Assembly: GCA_023438115.1 (NCBI GenBank)
Contig: JAEZEB010000112.1
Span: 1 to 12,578, forward strand
Length of the DNA stretch: 12,578 nt
Direction: 5' to 3'
Origin: Pseudomonadota bacterium
GTDB lineage: Bacteria > Pseudomonadota > Gammaproteobacteria > Burkholderiales > Burkholderiaceae_C
Below are positions 6,831-12,578 of the stretch, one piece after another. Made by a program: the position numbers and the translations under genes. The stretch's first letter is position 1; each line of letters begins with the position of its first letter. The notes under the pieces were generated by a model. It did no database searches. It was not told the DNA's origin and saw only the letters and a program-made list of their open reading frames with translations.

Positions 6831-6886
6831 GCCGACGAACGGCCATCTCTGTTCCTTTCACCCAACGCCGGGTTCCGTTCGTCGGC
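6831..6886. repeat. Perfect 12-bp inverted repeat before the DUF1877-like gene
   Basis: GCCGACGAACGG at 6831-6842 is exactly reverse-complementary to CCGTTCGTCGGC at 6875-6886, with 32 bases between the arms. Identity stops abruptly at both ends of each arm. The right arm overlaps the -35 position of the promoter that follows, as expected of a paired operator. As RNA it could be a long-loop hairpin ending the TPR transcript, but no U-tract follows, so operator or regulatory hairpin is preferred. Confidence 0.6.
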
Positions 6887-6907
6887 ATCGGCAGATATAT
6901 TGGCCGC
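6873..6907 (+). promoter_or_regulatory. Promoter of the DUF1877-like gene
   Basis: TATATT at 6896-6901 (5/6 to TATAAT) is followed directly by GGCCGC. The hexamer 17 bp upstream (TTCCGT, 6873-6878) is a poor -35, suggesting that an activator or the overlapping inverted repeat matters. The predicted start near 6908 gives a leader of about 34 bases. Confidence 0.45.
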
Positions 6908-6914
6908 TCGACAA

Positions 6915-6928
6915 GGGGCCGAAGCCCC
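6915..6928 (+). promoter_or_regulatory. 5' leader hairpin just upstream of the ribosome site
   Basis: GGGGC-CGAA-GCCCC forms a 5-bp all-GC stem with a four-base loop, close to the predicted 5' end and 2 bases before the GAGGAGG ribosome site (6931-6937). It leaves the site exposed, so it more likely protects the mRNA 5' end or insulates the leader than blocks translation. Confidence 0.4.
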
Positions 6929-6941
6929 GCGAGGAGGAGTC

Positions 6942-7358
6942 ATGAGCAATGGGAGTGGTTTCTTCGCCTTGAGCGATGACCAGTTGAAGCGTTTGCTGGC
7001 CGGGCAGATCGATCCCGGCACCTTCCTGCAACCCGGCGGCGGCGAGCAGCCGCGCGAGAACCACGACGCGGCCATCGGGTGCTGGTACGAGCTGAGCCAG
7101 GTGCTGCAGGCCGAAGGCGCCTGCGGGGCCGAACAGACGGACAAGATCCCCACCATGGTGGGCTATTCGTCGTCCGCGCAGGTGCAGGAGACCGCCGCCA
7201 AGCTCAAGGCCCTGGCCGAAGGCGAGGTCCGCAAGCGTTGCGAATCCGCGCTCATGGAAGCGAGCGTCGACGAGGTGGTGGCCGCCGTGCGCGGCCTGGC
7301 CGACTTCTACGAACGCGCCGCCGCCAACAAGGACGCCGTCCTCTTCCGCGTCGCCTGA
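6942..7358 (+). CDS. DUF1877/YfbM-like cytosolic protein
   Basis: A 138-residue soluble protein with no signal peptide or membrane segment. Its layout matches my memory of the DUF1877 (E. coli YfbM) family: an N-terminal FALSDDQLKRLL (8-19), a central CWYELSQVL (47-55), a KIPTMVGYSSSAQVQETAAKL stretch (68-88) where the family has its GYL-turn, and a C-terminal helix ending LADFYERAAANKDAVLF (119-135). It is somewhat shorter than YfbM. The biochemical role of the family is not established. The ATG at 6942 has a strong GAGGAGG site; an in-frame TTG at 6900 falls inside the -10 and was rejected. The upstream control region is unusually structured, suggesting regulated expression. Confidence 0.7.
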   Translation: MSNGSGFFALSDDQLKRLLAGQIDPGTFLQPGGGEQPRENHDAAIGCWYELSQVLQAEGACGAEQTDKIPTMVGYSSSAQVQETAAKLKALAEGEVRKRCESALMEASVDEVVAAVRGLADFYERAAANKDAVLFRVA

Positions 7359-7383
7359 CGCGTTTCCGTTTCCCGCCATCCCC

Positions 7384-7401
7384 GGGCGCCGCGGCGCCCT
7401 T
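7384..7401 (+). terminator. Possible stem-loop after the DUF1877-like gene
   Basis: GGGCGCCGCGGCGCCC (7384-7399) is a 16-base perfect palindrome in the 55-base gap between two plus-strand genes and can form a 6-bp GC stem with a CGCG loop. Only two T residues follow immediately, so it is at best a weak intrinsic terminator; a protein-binding site is possible. Confidence 0.3.
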
Positions 7402-7413
7402 GCAGTCCTTCCG

Positions 7414-7794
7414 ATGTCCGCCAATACCCCGCTACGCCTCGCCTCGCTCTGCAGCGCCACCTACGCCGCGCTTGCCGTGAGCGGCGTCGTCCACCACTTC
7501 CAGCGCACCGGCAGCATCAGTGCGCTGCTGCGCGGCCTCTCGTCGCCCTGGGTGTGGGGCGTGCTGCTGGTGGCGGTGCTGGTGGCCGTGGGCCTGTGGA
7601 AGCGCTACGCCTGGGCCTGGTGGCTGGGACTGGCCGCGGCCGGCTACCAGCTGTTCCGCATCGTCGCGAGCTACGTGCAGTCGGGCGCGTTCGGCCAGGT
7701 GCCGCGCGCGAGCACGCTGGTCTCCGTCGTGCTGCTGCTCGCGATCGTGCTGTTGCTGCTCACGCGCAAGGCGCGGCTGGGCGCGAACCGCTGA
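7414..7794 (+). CDS. Small hypothetical multi-pass membrane protein
   Basis: A 126-residue protein, family not recognised. Hydrophobic segments lie at about residues 8-26, 46-62, 66-84 and 100-117. A Trp/Tyr-rich stretch, WKRYAWAWWLGLAAAGYQL (62-80), suggests helices anchored at the membrane interface, and basic residues (RKARLGANR) at the tail suggest a cytoplasmic C-terminus. No Shine-Dalgarno is evident before the ATG (CAGTCCTTCCG), so translation may be weak or depend on the upstream gene. The stop is one base from the stop of the convergent gene on the other strand. Confidence 0.72.
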   Translation: MSANTPLRLASLCSATYAALAVSGVVHHFQRTGSISALLRGLSSPWVWGVLLVAVLVAVGLWKRYAWAWWLGLAAAGYQLFRIVASYVQSGAFGQVPRASTLVSVVLLLAIVLLLLTRKARLGANR

Positions 7795-7795
7795 T

Positions 7796-8278
7796 TCAGG
7801 CCCGGTCCGGCGGCTCGTAGGGATCGAGCGCGCGGCAGGGTCCCAGCACGGTGGCGAGCACCATCCCCTGGCGCAGCTCGCGCGCGGTGCGCAGCTGCGG
7901 CCGCAAGGGATGGTGCCGGCGCGCCGCCTGCGCCTGCTGCCGGCGCGCTTCGGCGAGGCGCTGCTGCTGGCGGGCGAGGGCGCGTTCCTCACGGGTGCGG
8001 TCCGCCGAACGGGGCGGCGCTTCCACCCAGTGCCGCGGCACCTCGGGCGCGGCCGTGGGCACCGGCGTGCGGCCCCACTCCACGTCCAGCGGCGCTTCGC
8101 GCAGCGCCGGCGGCAACGGGCGCACCGGTTGCGGCGCCGGTTCCGGCTCGGGCTCCAGCGTGAAGTCGTCCTCGATCGTGCCCAGCGGACGCGGCGGCTT
8201 GCGCACGCGCTGGATGATGTGGAAGACCACCCAGCCCACGAGGGCCAGGAGCCAGACGAAGACTTCGAGGCCGGCCAT
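7796..8278 (-). CDS. Single-pass proline-rich protein, third gene of the nfeD-floA operon
   Basis: A 160-residue protein of unnamed family. Seen: one N-terminal helix (about 4-22) and a basic stop-transfer (QRVRKPPRP). A Pro/Glu-rich low-complexity linker (about 28-92, with a PEPEPAPQP run) follows, then a charged Gln/Arg/Ala helix likely to be a coiled coil (about 93-122). It ends with a compact tail LRTARELRQGMVLATVLGPC (129-148) then RALDPYE, which looks like the conserved part. The topology suggests a short N-terminus outside and a cytoplasmic body. It starts 3 bases after the floA stop, so it is co-translated with the flotillin-like scaffold and is a candidate partner of the FloA/NfeD complex (inference). 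B. subtilis has a different small gene (yqfB) at this place. Confidence 0.78.
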   Translation of the reverse strand: MAGLEVFVWLLALVGWVVFHIIQRVRKPPRPLGTIEDDFTLEPEPEPAPQPVRPLPPALREAPLDVEWGRTPVPTAAPEVPRHWVEAPPRSADRTREERALARQQQRLAEARRQQAQAARRHHPLRPQLRTARELRQGMVLATVLGPCRALDPYEPPDRA

Positions 8279-8281
8279 GCG

Positions 8282-9259
8282 TCAGCGCGGGTTGCGTCCC
8301 GCGGGATCCTCGCCCTCGCCGGCGATGCTGCCGCGCATCTCGGTGTCGGCCTGCAGGTTGCGCATGCGGTAGTAGTCCATGATGCCCAGGTTGCCCTGGC
8401 GGAAGGCCTCGGCCATCGCGCGCGGCACTTCCGATTCGGCCTCGACCACGCGCGCGCGCATCTCCTGCTCCAGCGCCACCGCCATCGCGCGGCGCTCTTC
8501 GGCCTTGGCCTGCGCGATCTGCTTGTCCGCGTTGGCCTGGTCGATCTGCAGCTTGGCGCCGATGTTCTCGCCCACGTCCACGTCCGCGATGTCGATCGAC
8601 AGGATCTCGTAGGCGGTGCCGGCGTCCAGGCCCTTGTTCAGGATGTGCTTGGAGATGAAGTCCGGGTTCTCCAGCACGCTCTTGTGGTTGTCCGACGAGC
8701 CGATCGTGCTCACCATGCCTTCGCCGACGCGCGCGATGATCGTCTCCTCGCCGGCGCCGCCCACCAGCCGGTCGATGTTGGTGCGCACCGTCACGCGCGA
8801 CACTGCGATCAGCTGGATGCCGTCCTTGGCCACCGCGGCGATGCGCGGCGTCTCGATCACCTTGGGCAGCACCGACATCTTCACCGCCTCCAGCACGTCG
8901 CGGCCGGCGAGGTCGATCGCCGCGGCGCGCTTGAAGGGCAGGGGGATGCTGGCCTTGTCGGCCGAGATCATGGCGTTGACCACGCGCACCACGTCGCCGC
9001 CGGCGAGGTAGTGGGCTTCCAGGTCGTTCAGCGGCAGGTCCAGCCCCGCCTTCACGGCGCTGATGCGCGCGGTGACCAGCGTGCCCGGCGGCACGCGGCG
9101 CAGCCGCATGGCCACCAGCGTGAACAGGCCCACGTAGGCGCCCGACGCCCAGGCGGCGATCCACAGCCGCACCGGCACCAGCCACAGCACCACCGCCGCG
9201 ATCGCGATGATCACCACGAGGAACAAGCCCCCGCCGAACAGTCCTTCGATCCCCATCAT
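8282..9259 (-). CDS. floA: Flotillin-like protein FloA (YqfA family)
   Basis: A 325-residue membrane scaffold of the SPFH superfamily, thought to organise functional membrane microdomains. Seen: a hydrophobic N-terminal hairpin (about 8-50), then an SPFH-like domain (about 55-230) with LDLPLNDLEAHYLAGG (73-88), VSRVTVRTNIDRLVGGAGEE (153-172) and AYEILSIDIADVDVGENIG (216-234). A Glu/Ala-rich coiled coil (about 235-290) and the GNLGIMDYYRMRNLQADTEMR tail (289-309), characteristic of YqfA/FloA, follow. Length is normal. The first of two tandem ATGs (9259 and 9256) was taken because it overlaps the nfeD stop as ATGA; either is possible. Its partner protease gene lies directly upstream and a proline-rich protein directly downstream. 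Confidence 0.95.
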   Translation of the reverse strand: MMGIEGLFGGGLFLVVIIAIAAVVLWLVPVRLWIAAWASGAYVGLFTLVAMRLRRVPPGTLVTARISAVKAGLDLPLNDLEAHYLAGGDVVRVVNAMISADKASIPLPFKRAAAIDLAGRDVLEAVKMSVLPKVIETPRIAAVAKDGIQLIAVSRVTVRTNIDRLVGGAGEETIIARVGEGMVSTIGSSDNHKSVLENPDFISKHILNKGLDAGTAYEILSIDIADVDVGENIGAKLQIDQANADKQIAQAKAEERRAMAVALEQEMRARVVEAESEVPRAMAEAFRQGNLGIMDYYRMRNLQADTEMRGSIAGEGEDPAGRNPR

Positions 9260-10629
9260 CCGTTCCCTTCCTGGCCCTGGGCCTTTTGCACCACCACGCG
9301 GTTTCCGTCCACGCGGATCACGACCACCGGTTCCCCGGCGGCCAACAGTTCACCCTCCGTCACGACGTCGACGCGCCGCCCCTCGATCTCCGCGACGCCC
9401 GCGGGCCGCAGCATCGAGCGCGTCTGGCCATGCTTGCCGAGCAGCGAGACATCCGACTCCGGCGCCGAGGCATAGCCTTCGGGGCCGCGCAGCTGCGTCT
9501 CCAGCACCAGCTTGCGGCCGACGGGCAGCTTCACGAGAAAGCGCATCAACACCAGGCTGAGACCGAGCGCCACCACCAGTGCCAGCCCGACGCGCACGCC
9601 CACGGTGGCGACCAGCTGCGCGGTGTTGCCGGGGCCGATCATGCTCATCACCAGTCCCGCGAGCAGGGCCGCGATGCCCAGCACGCCGGCGATGCCGAAG
9701 CCGGGGATCACCAGCAGTTCGAGCAGCAGCAGCACGATGCCGGTGGCGAGCAGCAGCAGCTCCTCCCACCCCGCCAGCGCCACGAGCCAGTGTCCCCAGA
9801 GGAACAGGCCCAGGCTCGCCAGGCCCACGGCGCCGGCGAAACCGAAGCCGGGCGTGCGCAGTTCGACCAGGATGCCCAGCATCGCCACCGACACCAGCAG
9901 CGAGCTGAGCACGGGGTGCGTGAGAACGCGCACCACTTCCTCCGCCCAGTTCGGTTCCACCGGCCGCACCTCGGCGCCGGCCAGGCCGGCGCGCGCCAGG
10001 GCGTCGGCCAGCGTGTCGGCCCGGAAATCGATCACCTTGTGCGCCAGCGCCTCGTCGGTGGTGAGGGTCAGGAGCTTGCCTTTCTCCACCAGCCCGGGAA
10101 TCACCACGTCGGCGTCCACCATCGCTTCCGCGATGGCGGCGGGGCGGCCGCGGCGGTCGGCGGTGGCGCGGAATTCCTTGCGCACGTAGGAGACGGTCTT
10201 CTCCTCGGTCGGCAGGGCCGCGCCGCCGGTGCCGCTGATCTGCACCGGCGTGGCCGCGCCCATCGTGCTGCCGCCCGCCATGGCGATGCGGTGGCTCGCC
10301 AGCGCGATCAGGGCGCCGGCGGAGATCGCCCGCTTGTTGACGAAGGCGAGCGTCTGCACCTTGCTGTCGATCAGCGTGTCGCGGATCTGCACGGCGGCGT
10401 CGACGCGACCGCCGAAGGTGTTGATCTCCAGCACCAGCGCCGCGGCGCCGTCGCGCTCGGCCTGGCGCACCGCACGCTGCACGTAGGGCGCGAGGCCGAG
10501 GTCGATCGTGCCGTCGATCGCCACCCGGTACACGAAGGGCCGGGCCGTCTGGGCCTGCGGCGCCCACAGCGGCGCCAGGCCCAGGAACAGGCAGAGGAGC
10601 CACAGCAGCGGCCGCGCAAAGGTTCGCAT
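9256..10629 (-). CDS. nfeD: NfeD-type membrane serine protease (FloA operon partner, long form)
   Basis: A 457-residue long-form NfeD protein. A signal peptide (about 1-27) precedes a ClpP-like protease domain (about 31-225). In it AISAGAL places the probable nucleophile at S103, and EEKTVSYVRKEF places K144; the 41-residue spacing equals that of the Ser-Lys pair described in the archaeal homologue PH1510. About five membrane helices follow (240-365), with RTPGFGFAGAVG and VIPGFGIAGVLG motifs repeated between them (258-269, 307-318). A C-terminal OB-fold NfeD domain (about 395-450) completes the protein. These proteases occur next to stomatin or flotillin genes and are thought to cleave or regulate the partner. 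Its TGA overlaps the floA ATG. There is no Shine-Dalgarno before the ATG; the upstream cls gene ends 41 bases away. Confidence 0.93.
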   Translation of the reverse strand: MRTFARPLLWLLCLFLGLAPLWAPQAQTARPFVYRVAIDGTIDLGLAPYVQRAVRQAERDGAAALVLEINTFGGRVDAAVQIRDTLIDSKVQTLAFVNKRAISAGALIALASHRIAMAGGSTMGAATPVQISGTGGAALPTEEKTVSYVRKEFRATADRRGRPAAIAEAMVDADVVIPGLVEKGKLLTLTTDEALAHKVIDFRADTLADALARAGLAGAEVRPVEPNWAEEVVRVLTHPVLSSLLVSVAMLGILVELRTPGFGFAGAVGLASLGLFLWGHWLVALAGWEELLLLATGIVLLLLELLVIPGFGIAGVLGIAALLAGLVMSMIGPGNTAQLVATVGVRVGLALVVALGLSLVLMRFLVKLPVGRKLVLETQLRGPEGYASAPESDVSLLGKHGQTRSMLRPAGVAEIEGRRVDVVTEGELLAAGEPVVVIRVDGNRVVVQKAQGQEGNG

Positions 10630-10635
10630 GGGCCG

Positions 10636-10641
10636 AGTCTA
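10636..10641 (-). promoter_or_regulatory. -10-like TAGACT immediately before the nfeD ATG
   Basis: On the minus strand TAGACT (4/6 to TATAAT) is followed by CGGCCC and then the ATG of nfeD, so a transcript from here would start at or very near the start codon. There is no clear -35 and no Shine-Dalgarno. The alternative is that nfeD is read only from a cls transcript. Weak evidence. Confidence 0.22.
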
Positions 10642-10670
10642 AGCGCCCCGGTGCGCACCTGCCCAGCCGT

Positions 10671-11930
10671 CTAGAGGATGGGTGCGAGCAGCGCCGTCAT
10701 GCGCTCGCGCGCTTTCTCCAGCGGCGGGCGGCGCTGCCAGTCCTCGAGCGTCACGCGCCGGCAGCGCGCCAGGTCCGCCTCGAACACGCGAGTGAGCTGC
10801 GCGGTGAAGGCGGTGTCGTAGACGTTGAGGTTCGCCTCGTCGTTCAGGTGGAAGGAGCGCGGGTCGAAGTTGGTCGATCCCACGGAGGACAGCAGGCCGT
10901 CGACCAGCACCATCTTGCAGTGGTACATGGTGGGCTCGTAGACGTGGATCTCCGCGCCGGCTTCCAGCAACTCGCCCCACAGCGCGCGCGAGGCATGCCG
11001 CACCGTCGGCTGGTCGGTGTGCTTGCCGGGCGTGATCACGCGCACCCGCACGCCGCGCTCCAGCGCCGCCACCAGCGCCAGCCGCGCCATCTCGTCGGGC
11101 ACGAAGTAGGCGCTGGCGATGTCGATCGACTTCACGGCGGCCGTGATCGCGATCAGGTACATCAGCTGCATGCTCTCGCTGCCGCCGCTGGGGGAGCTGT
11201 GGAACATCTGCGCGCGCTGGTCGCCCGCGGGCTGCAACTCGGGGAAGTAGTCGCTGCCGTGCAGGATCACGCCGGTGGTCTTGCTCCAGTTGGAGAGCAT
11301 CACGCTCTGCATCTGCGCGACCACCGGGCCTTCGACGCGGAAGTGGCAGTCGCGCCAGTGGTCGGCATCCTCGGCGTTGCCGGTCCAGGGTTCCGCAATG
11401 CCCACGCCGCCGGTGAAGCCCACGCAGCCGTCGACGATCAGCAGCTTGCGGTGGGTGCGGTTGTTCATGCGGCCGAGGTTGTACCAGCGCAGGGGGTGGA
11501 ACATGTGGGCCTCGACGCCCGCGTCCTTCATGCGCTGCATCAGCGCGCGGTCCACCTGGATGCTGCCCACCCAGTCCAGCAGCACGTGCACCTTCACGCC
11601 GGCGCGGGCGCGTTCGGACAGCGCCTCGGCGAACTCCTCGCCGATCTCGCCGGACCAGTAGATGAAGGTCTCGAACAGCACCGTCTTCTTCGCGCCGCGG
11701 ATCGCCTCCAGCATGGCGGGGAAGATCTCGCGGCCGTTCATGAGGGCCGTGGTGCGGTTGCCCTCCGTGATGTCGGGCCCGAGCAGCATGCCCATCGCGC
11801 GGAAGAACTGCGGATCGTCCACCGGGTACAGGTGCGGGATGCCCTGCGAGACGCGCTTCTCGCCCGCGCTCAGGTTGAGGTAGACGACCGCCACCACCAG
11901 CGCCAGGACGATGCTCGCGAAGATCCACAT
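10671..11930 (-). CDS. cls: Cardiolipin synthase / phospholipase D family protein
   Basis: A 419-residue, two-domain PLD-superfamily enzyme predicted to make cardiolipin by phosphatidyl transfer at the inner membrane. One N-terminal helix (about 2-20) anchors it; the length is close to E. coli ClsB rather than ClsA, which has two helices. Both catalytic HKD motifs are intact: H160-x-K162-x4-D167 (HRKLLIVDG, followed by GFTGG) and H337-x-K339-x4-D344 (YHCKMVLVDG, followed by SSVGSTNFDPRS). The ATG at 11930 gives the membrane anchor at the right place; the longer open frame upstream is antisense noise over the carboxyltransferase gene. No Shine-Dalgarno is seen; the leader is pyrimidine-rich. 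It lies just upstream of nfeD-floA on the same strand. Another phospholipid transferase of the family is the main alternative. Confidence 0.9.
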   Translation of the reverse strand: MWIFASIVLALVVAVVYLNLSAGEKRVSQGIPHLYPVDDPQFFRAMGMLLGPDITEGNRTTALMNGREIFPAMLEAIRGAKKTVLFETFIYWSGEIGEEFAEALSERARAGVKVHVLLDWVGSIQVDRALMQRMKDAGVEAHMFHPLRWYNLGRMNNRTHRKLLIVDGCVGFTGGVGIAEPWTGNAEDADHWRDCHFRVEGPVVAQMQSVMLSNWSKTTGVILHGSDYFPELQPAGDQRAQMFHSSPSGGSESMQLMYLIAITAAVKSIDIASAYFVPDEMARLALVAALERGVRVRVITPGKHTDQPTVRHASRALWGELLEAGAEIHVYEPTMYHCKMVLVDGLLSSVGSTNFDPRSFHLNDEANLNVYDTAFTAQLTRVFEADLARCRRVTLEDWQRRPPLEKARERMTALLAPIL

Positions 11931-11956
11931 GACGGACGGAAGGGACGGCAGGGAAG

Positions 11957-11971
11957 AAGCTGCCCATCCTA
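11957..11971 (-). promoter_or_regulatory. Weak -10-like element before cls
   Basis: Minus-strand GG-TAGGAT-GGGCAGC in the 68-base gap between the carboxyltransferase stop and the cls start. TAGGAT matches TATAAT at 4/6, and the G+C discriminator is similar in position to the GGCCGC found at four other starts but differs in sequence. No -35 was identified. Reported with low confidence as the only promoter-like element in the gap. Confidence 0.22.
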
Positions 11972-11998
11972 CCCAAGCCCGGCCATTCCGTGGGGCGC

Positions 11999-12578
11999 TT
12001 ACCAGGTGTCGATGGGGGCGGGGCCGTCCCGCGGAGCGACGCGCGTGGAGGCGAGGCCGCGCAGCAGCCACTCGCGCGTGGCCGCGGGGTCGATCACCGC
12101 GTCGATCTCCAGCGTGGCCGCCATGTTCATCGCCTCGCCCGCCGCGTAGTGCTTCGCCACGAGCCGCGCGAACAACGCGTCGCGCTCCGGGCCTTCCGGC
12201 ACGGCCTCGAGCTCCTTGCGGTAGCCCAGCCGCACCGCCCCTTCCAGGCCCATGCCGCCGAACTCGCCGCTGGGCCAGGACACGGTGGCCGCGGGCACGT
12301 GGAAGCCGCCGGCGGCCATGGCCATCGCGCCCAGGCCGTAGCCCTTGCGCAGCACCCCCGCGAAGAAGGGAACCCGCAGGTGCGCGGCGGCGACGAACAT
12401 GCGGCTCACATGGCGTACCTGGGCCCGCTCCTCGATGGCGGGCCCCACCATGAAGCCGGGCGTGTCGACCAGGCTCACCAGCGGCAGGCCGTGGGCGTTG
12501 CACAGCTGCATGAAGCGGGCGGCCTTGTCGGCCGCGTCGGCGTCGATGGCGCCGCCCAGGTGCAGCGGATTGCTGGCG
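11999..12578 (-). CDS. Acyl-CoA carboxylase, carboxyltransferase subunit (C-terminal part; cut by window edge)
   Basis: The last 193 codons of a biotin-dependent carboxyltransferase; the gene continues beyond the right end. Seen, from the edge: SNPLHLGGAIDADAADKAAR, where the oxyanion-forming GGAID segment of the family lies; then LVSLVDTPGFMVGP, KGYGLGAMAMAAGGFHVP, WPSGEFGGMGLEGAV, and the closing LEIDAVIDPAATREWL. These are C-terminal carboxyltransferase landmarks of acetyl-, propionyl- and methylcrotonyl-CoA carboxylases, which move CO2 from carboxybiotin to an acyl-CoA in the cytoplasm. The fragment does not decide which acyl-CoA is used, or whether a biotin carboxylase domain is fused upstream. 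It ends in TAA, 68 bases before cls on the same strand. Confidence 0.92.
   Translation of the reverse strand, partial: ASNPLHLGGAIDADAADKAARFMQLCNAHGLPLVSLVDTPGFMVGPAIEERAQVRHVSRMFVAAAHLRVPFFAGVLRKGYGLGAMAMAAGGFHVPAATVSWPSGEFGGMGLEGAVRLGYRKELEAVPEGPERDALFARLVAKHYAAGEAMNMAATLEIDAVIDPAATREWLLRGLASTRVAPRDGPAPIDTW

Noticed and set aside
7790..7800. Possible bidirectional terminator at the convergent gene junction.
   Set aside because: The two stop codons are separated by a single base and no hairpin with a U-tract was seen there.
7520..9475. 651-codon plus-strand open frame running from the small membrane-protein gene across floA.
   Set aside because: Antisense to floA and the proline-rich gene; composition is His/Arg/Ala-rich noise.
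10650..10659. GGTGCGCACC palindrome in the cls-nfeD gap.
   Set aside because: A single 10-base palindrome in G+C-rich DNA is expected by chance at this scale, and it does not align with a promoter element I trust.
11931..12503. In-frame N-terminal extension of cls over the carboxyltransferase gene.
   Set aside because: It lies out of frame over a well-conserved carboxyltransferase. The ATG at 11930 places the membrane anchor at the N-terminus as the family requires.
1..12578. CRISPR array, tRNA/rRNA genes, insertion sequences, phage or defence genes.
   Set aside because: No regularly spaced repeats, transposase or integrase motifs, or RNA-gene signatures were seen on either strand; nearly all sequence is accounted for by housekeeping-type genes.

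Overview
The window is about 70% G+C, with short intergenic gaps, several ATGA start/stop overlaps and many long out-of-frame shadow reading frames. Protein content (a Rep-type helicase, an AEC permease, a FloA/NfeD pair, a ClsB-sized cardiolipin synthase, an acyl-CoA carboxyltransferase) points to a betaproteobacterium. A member of Comamonadaceae (Ramlibacter/Variovorax-like) is my best guess; this is inference from composition and protein feel, not from a marker gene. The region looks chromosomal: no transposase, integrase, tRNA, rRNA or CRISPR array was seen.

Left part (66-3385, minus strand): rep helicase is followed, with a 4-base overlap, by a small secreted protein. A class I SAM methyltransferase follows with what looks like its own extended -10 promoter. 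A short divergent region (3386-3514) separates rep from a plus-strand AEC-family permease that starts with GTG.

Middle (4486-7794, plus strand): a good sigma70-type promoter drives an 18-codon leader ORF. Its stop overlaps the start of a four-helix membrane protein, which is followed 11 bases later by a CPBP-family intramembrane protease. Next are a membrane-anchored TPR protein whose N-terminus resembles the PLDc_N hairpin of cardiolipin synthases, a DUF1877/YfbM-like cytosolic protein behind an elaborate control region (12-bp perfect inverted repeat, promoter, 5' hairpin), and a small membrane protein. The last ends 1 base away from the convergent gene on the other strand.

Right part (7796-12578, minus strand): transcription order is acyl-CoA carboxyltransferase (partial, cut by the window edge), cardiolipin synthase/phospholipase D protein, membrane serine protease of the NfeD/stomatin-operon-partner type, flotillin-like FloA, and a 160-residue single-pass proline-rich protein. 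nfeD and floA overlap by 4 bases, and the proline-rich gene follows after 3 bases. This is therefore a membrane-microdomain module (scaffold, partner protease and unnamed third protein) lying directly behind a phospholipid-synthesis gene.

The most interesting items are: a recurring promoter element, TATNNT or GATAAT followed by (C)GGCCGC, in four separate intergenic regions; the coupled 18-codon leader ORF; the control region before the DUF1877-like gene; and the uncharacterised third protein of the FloA/NfeD operon. I did not find a clear new defence or mobile system.
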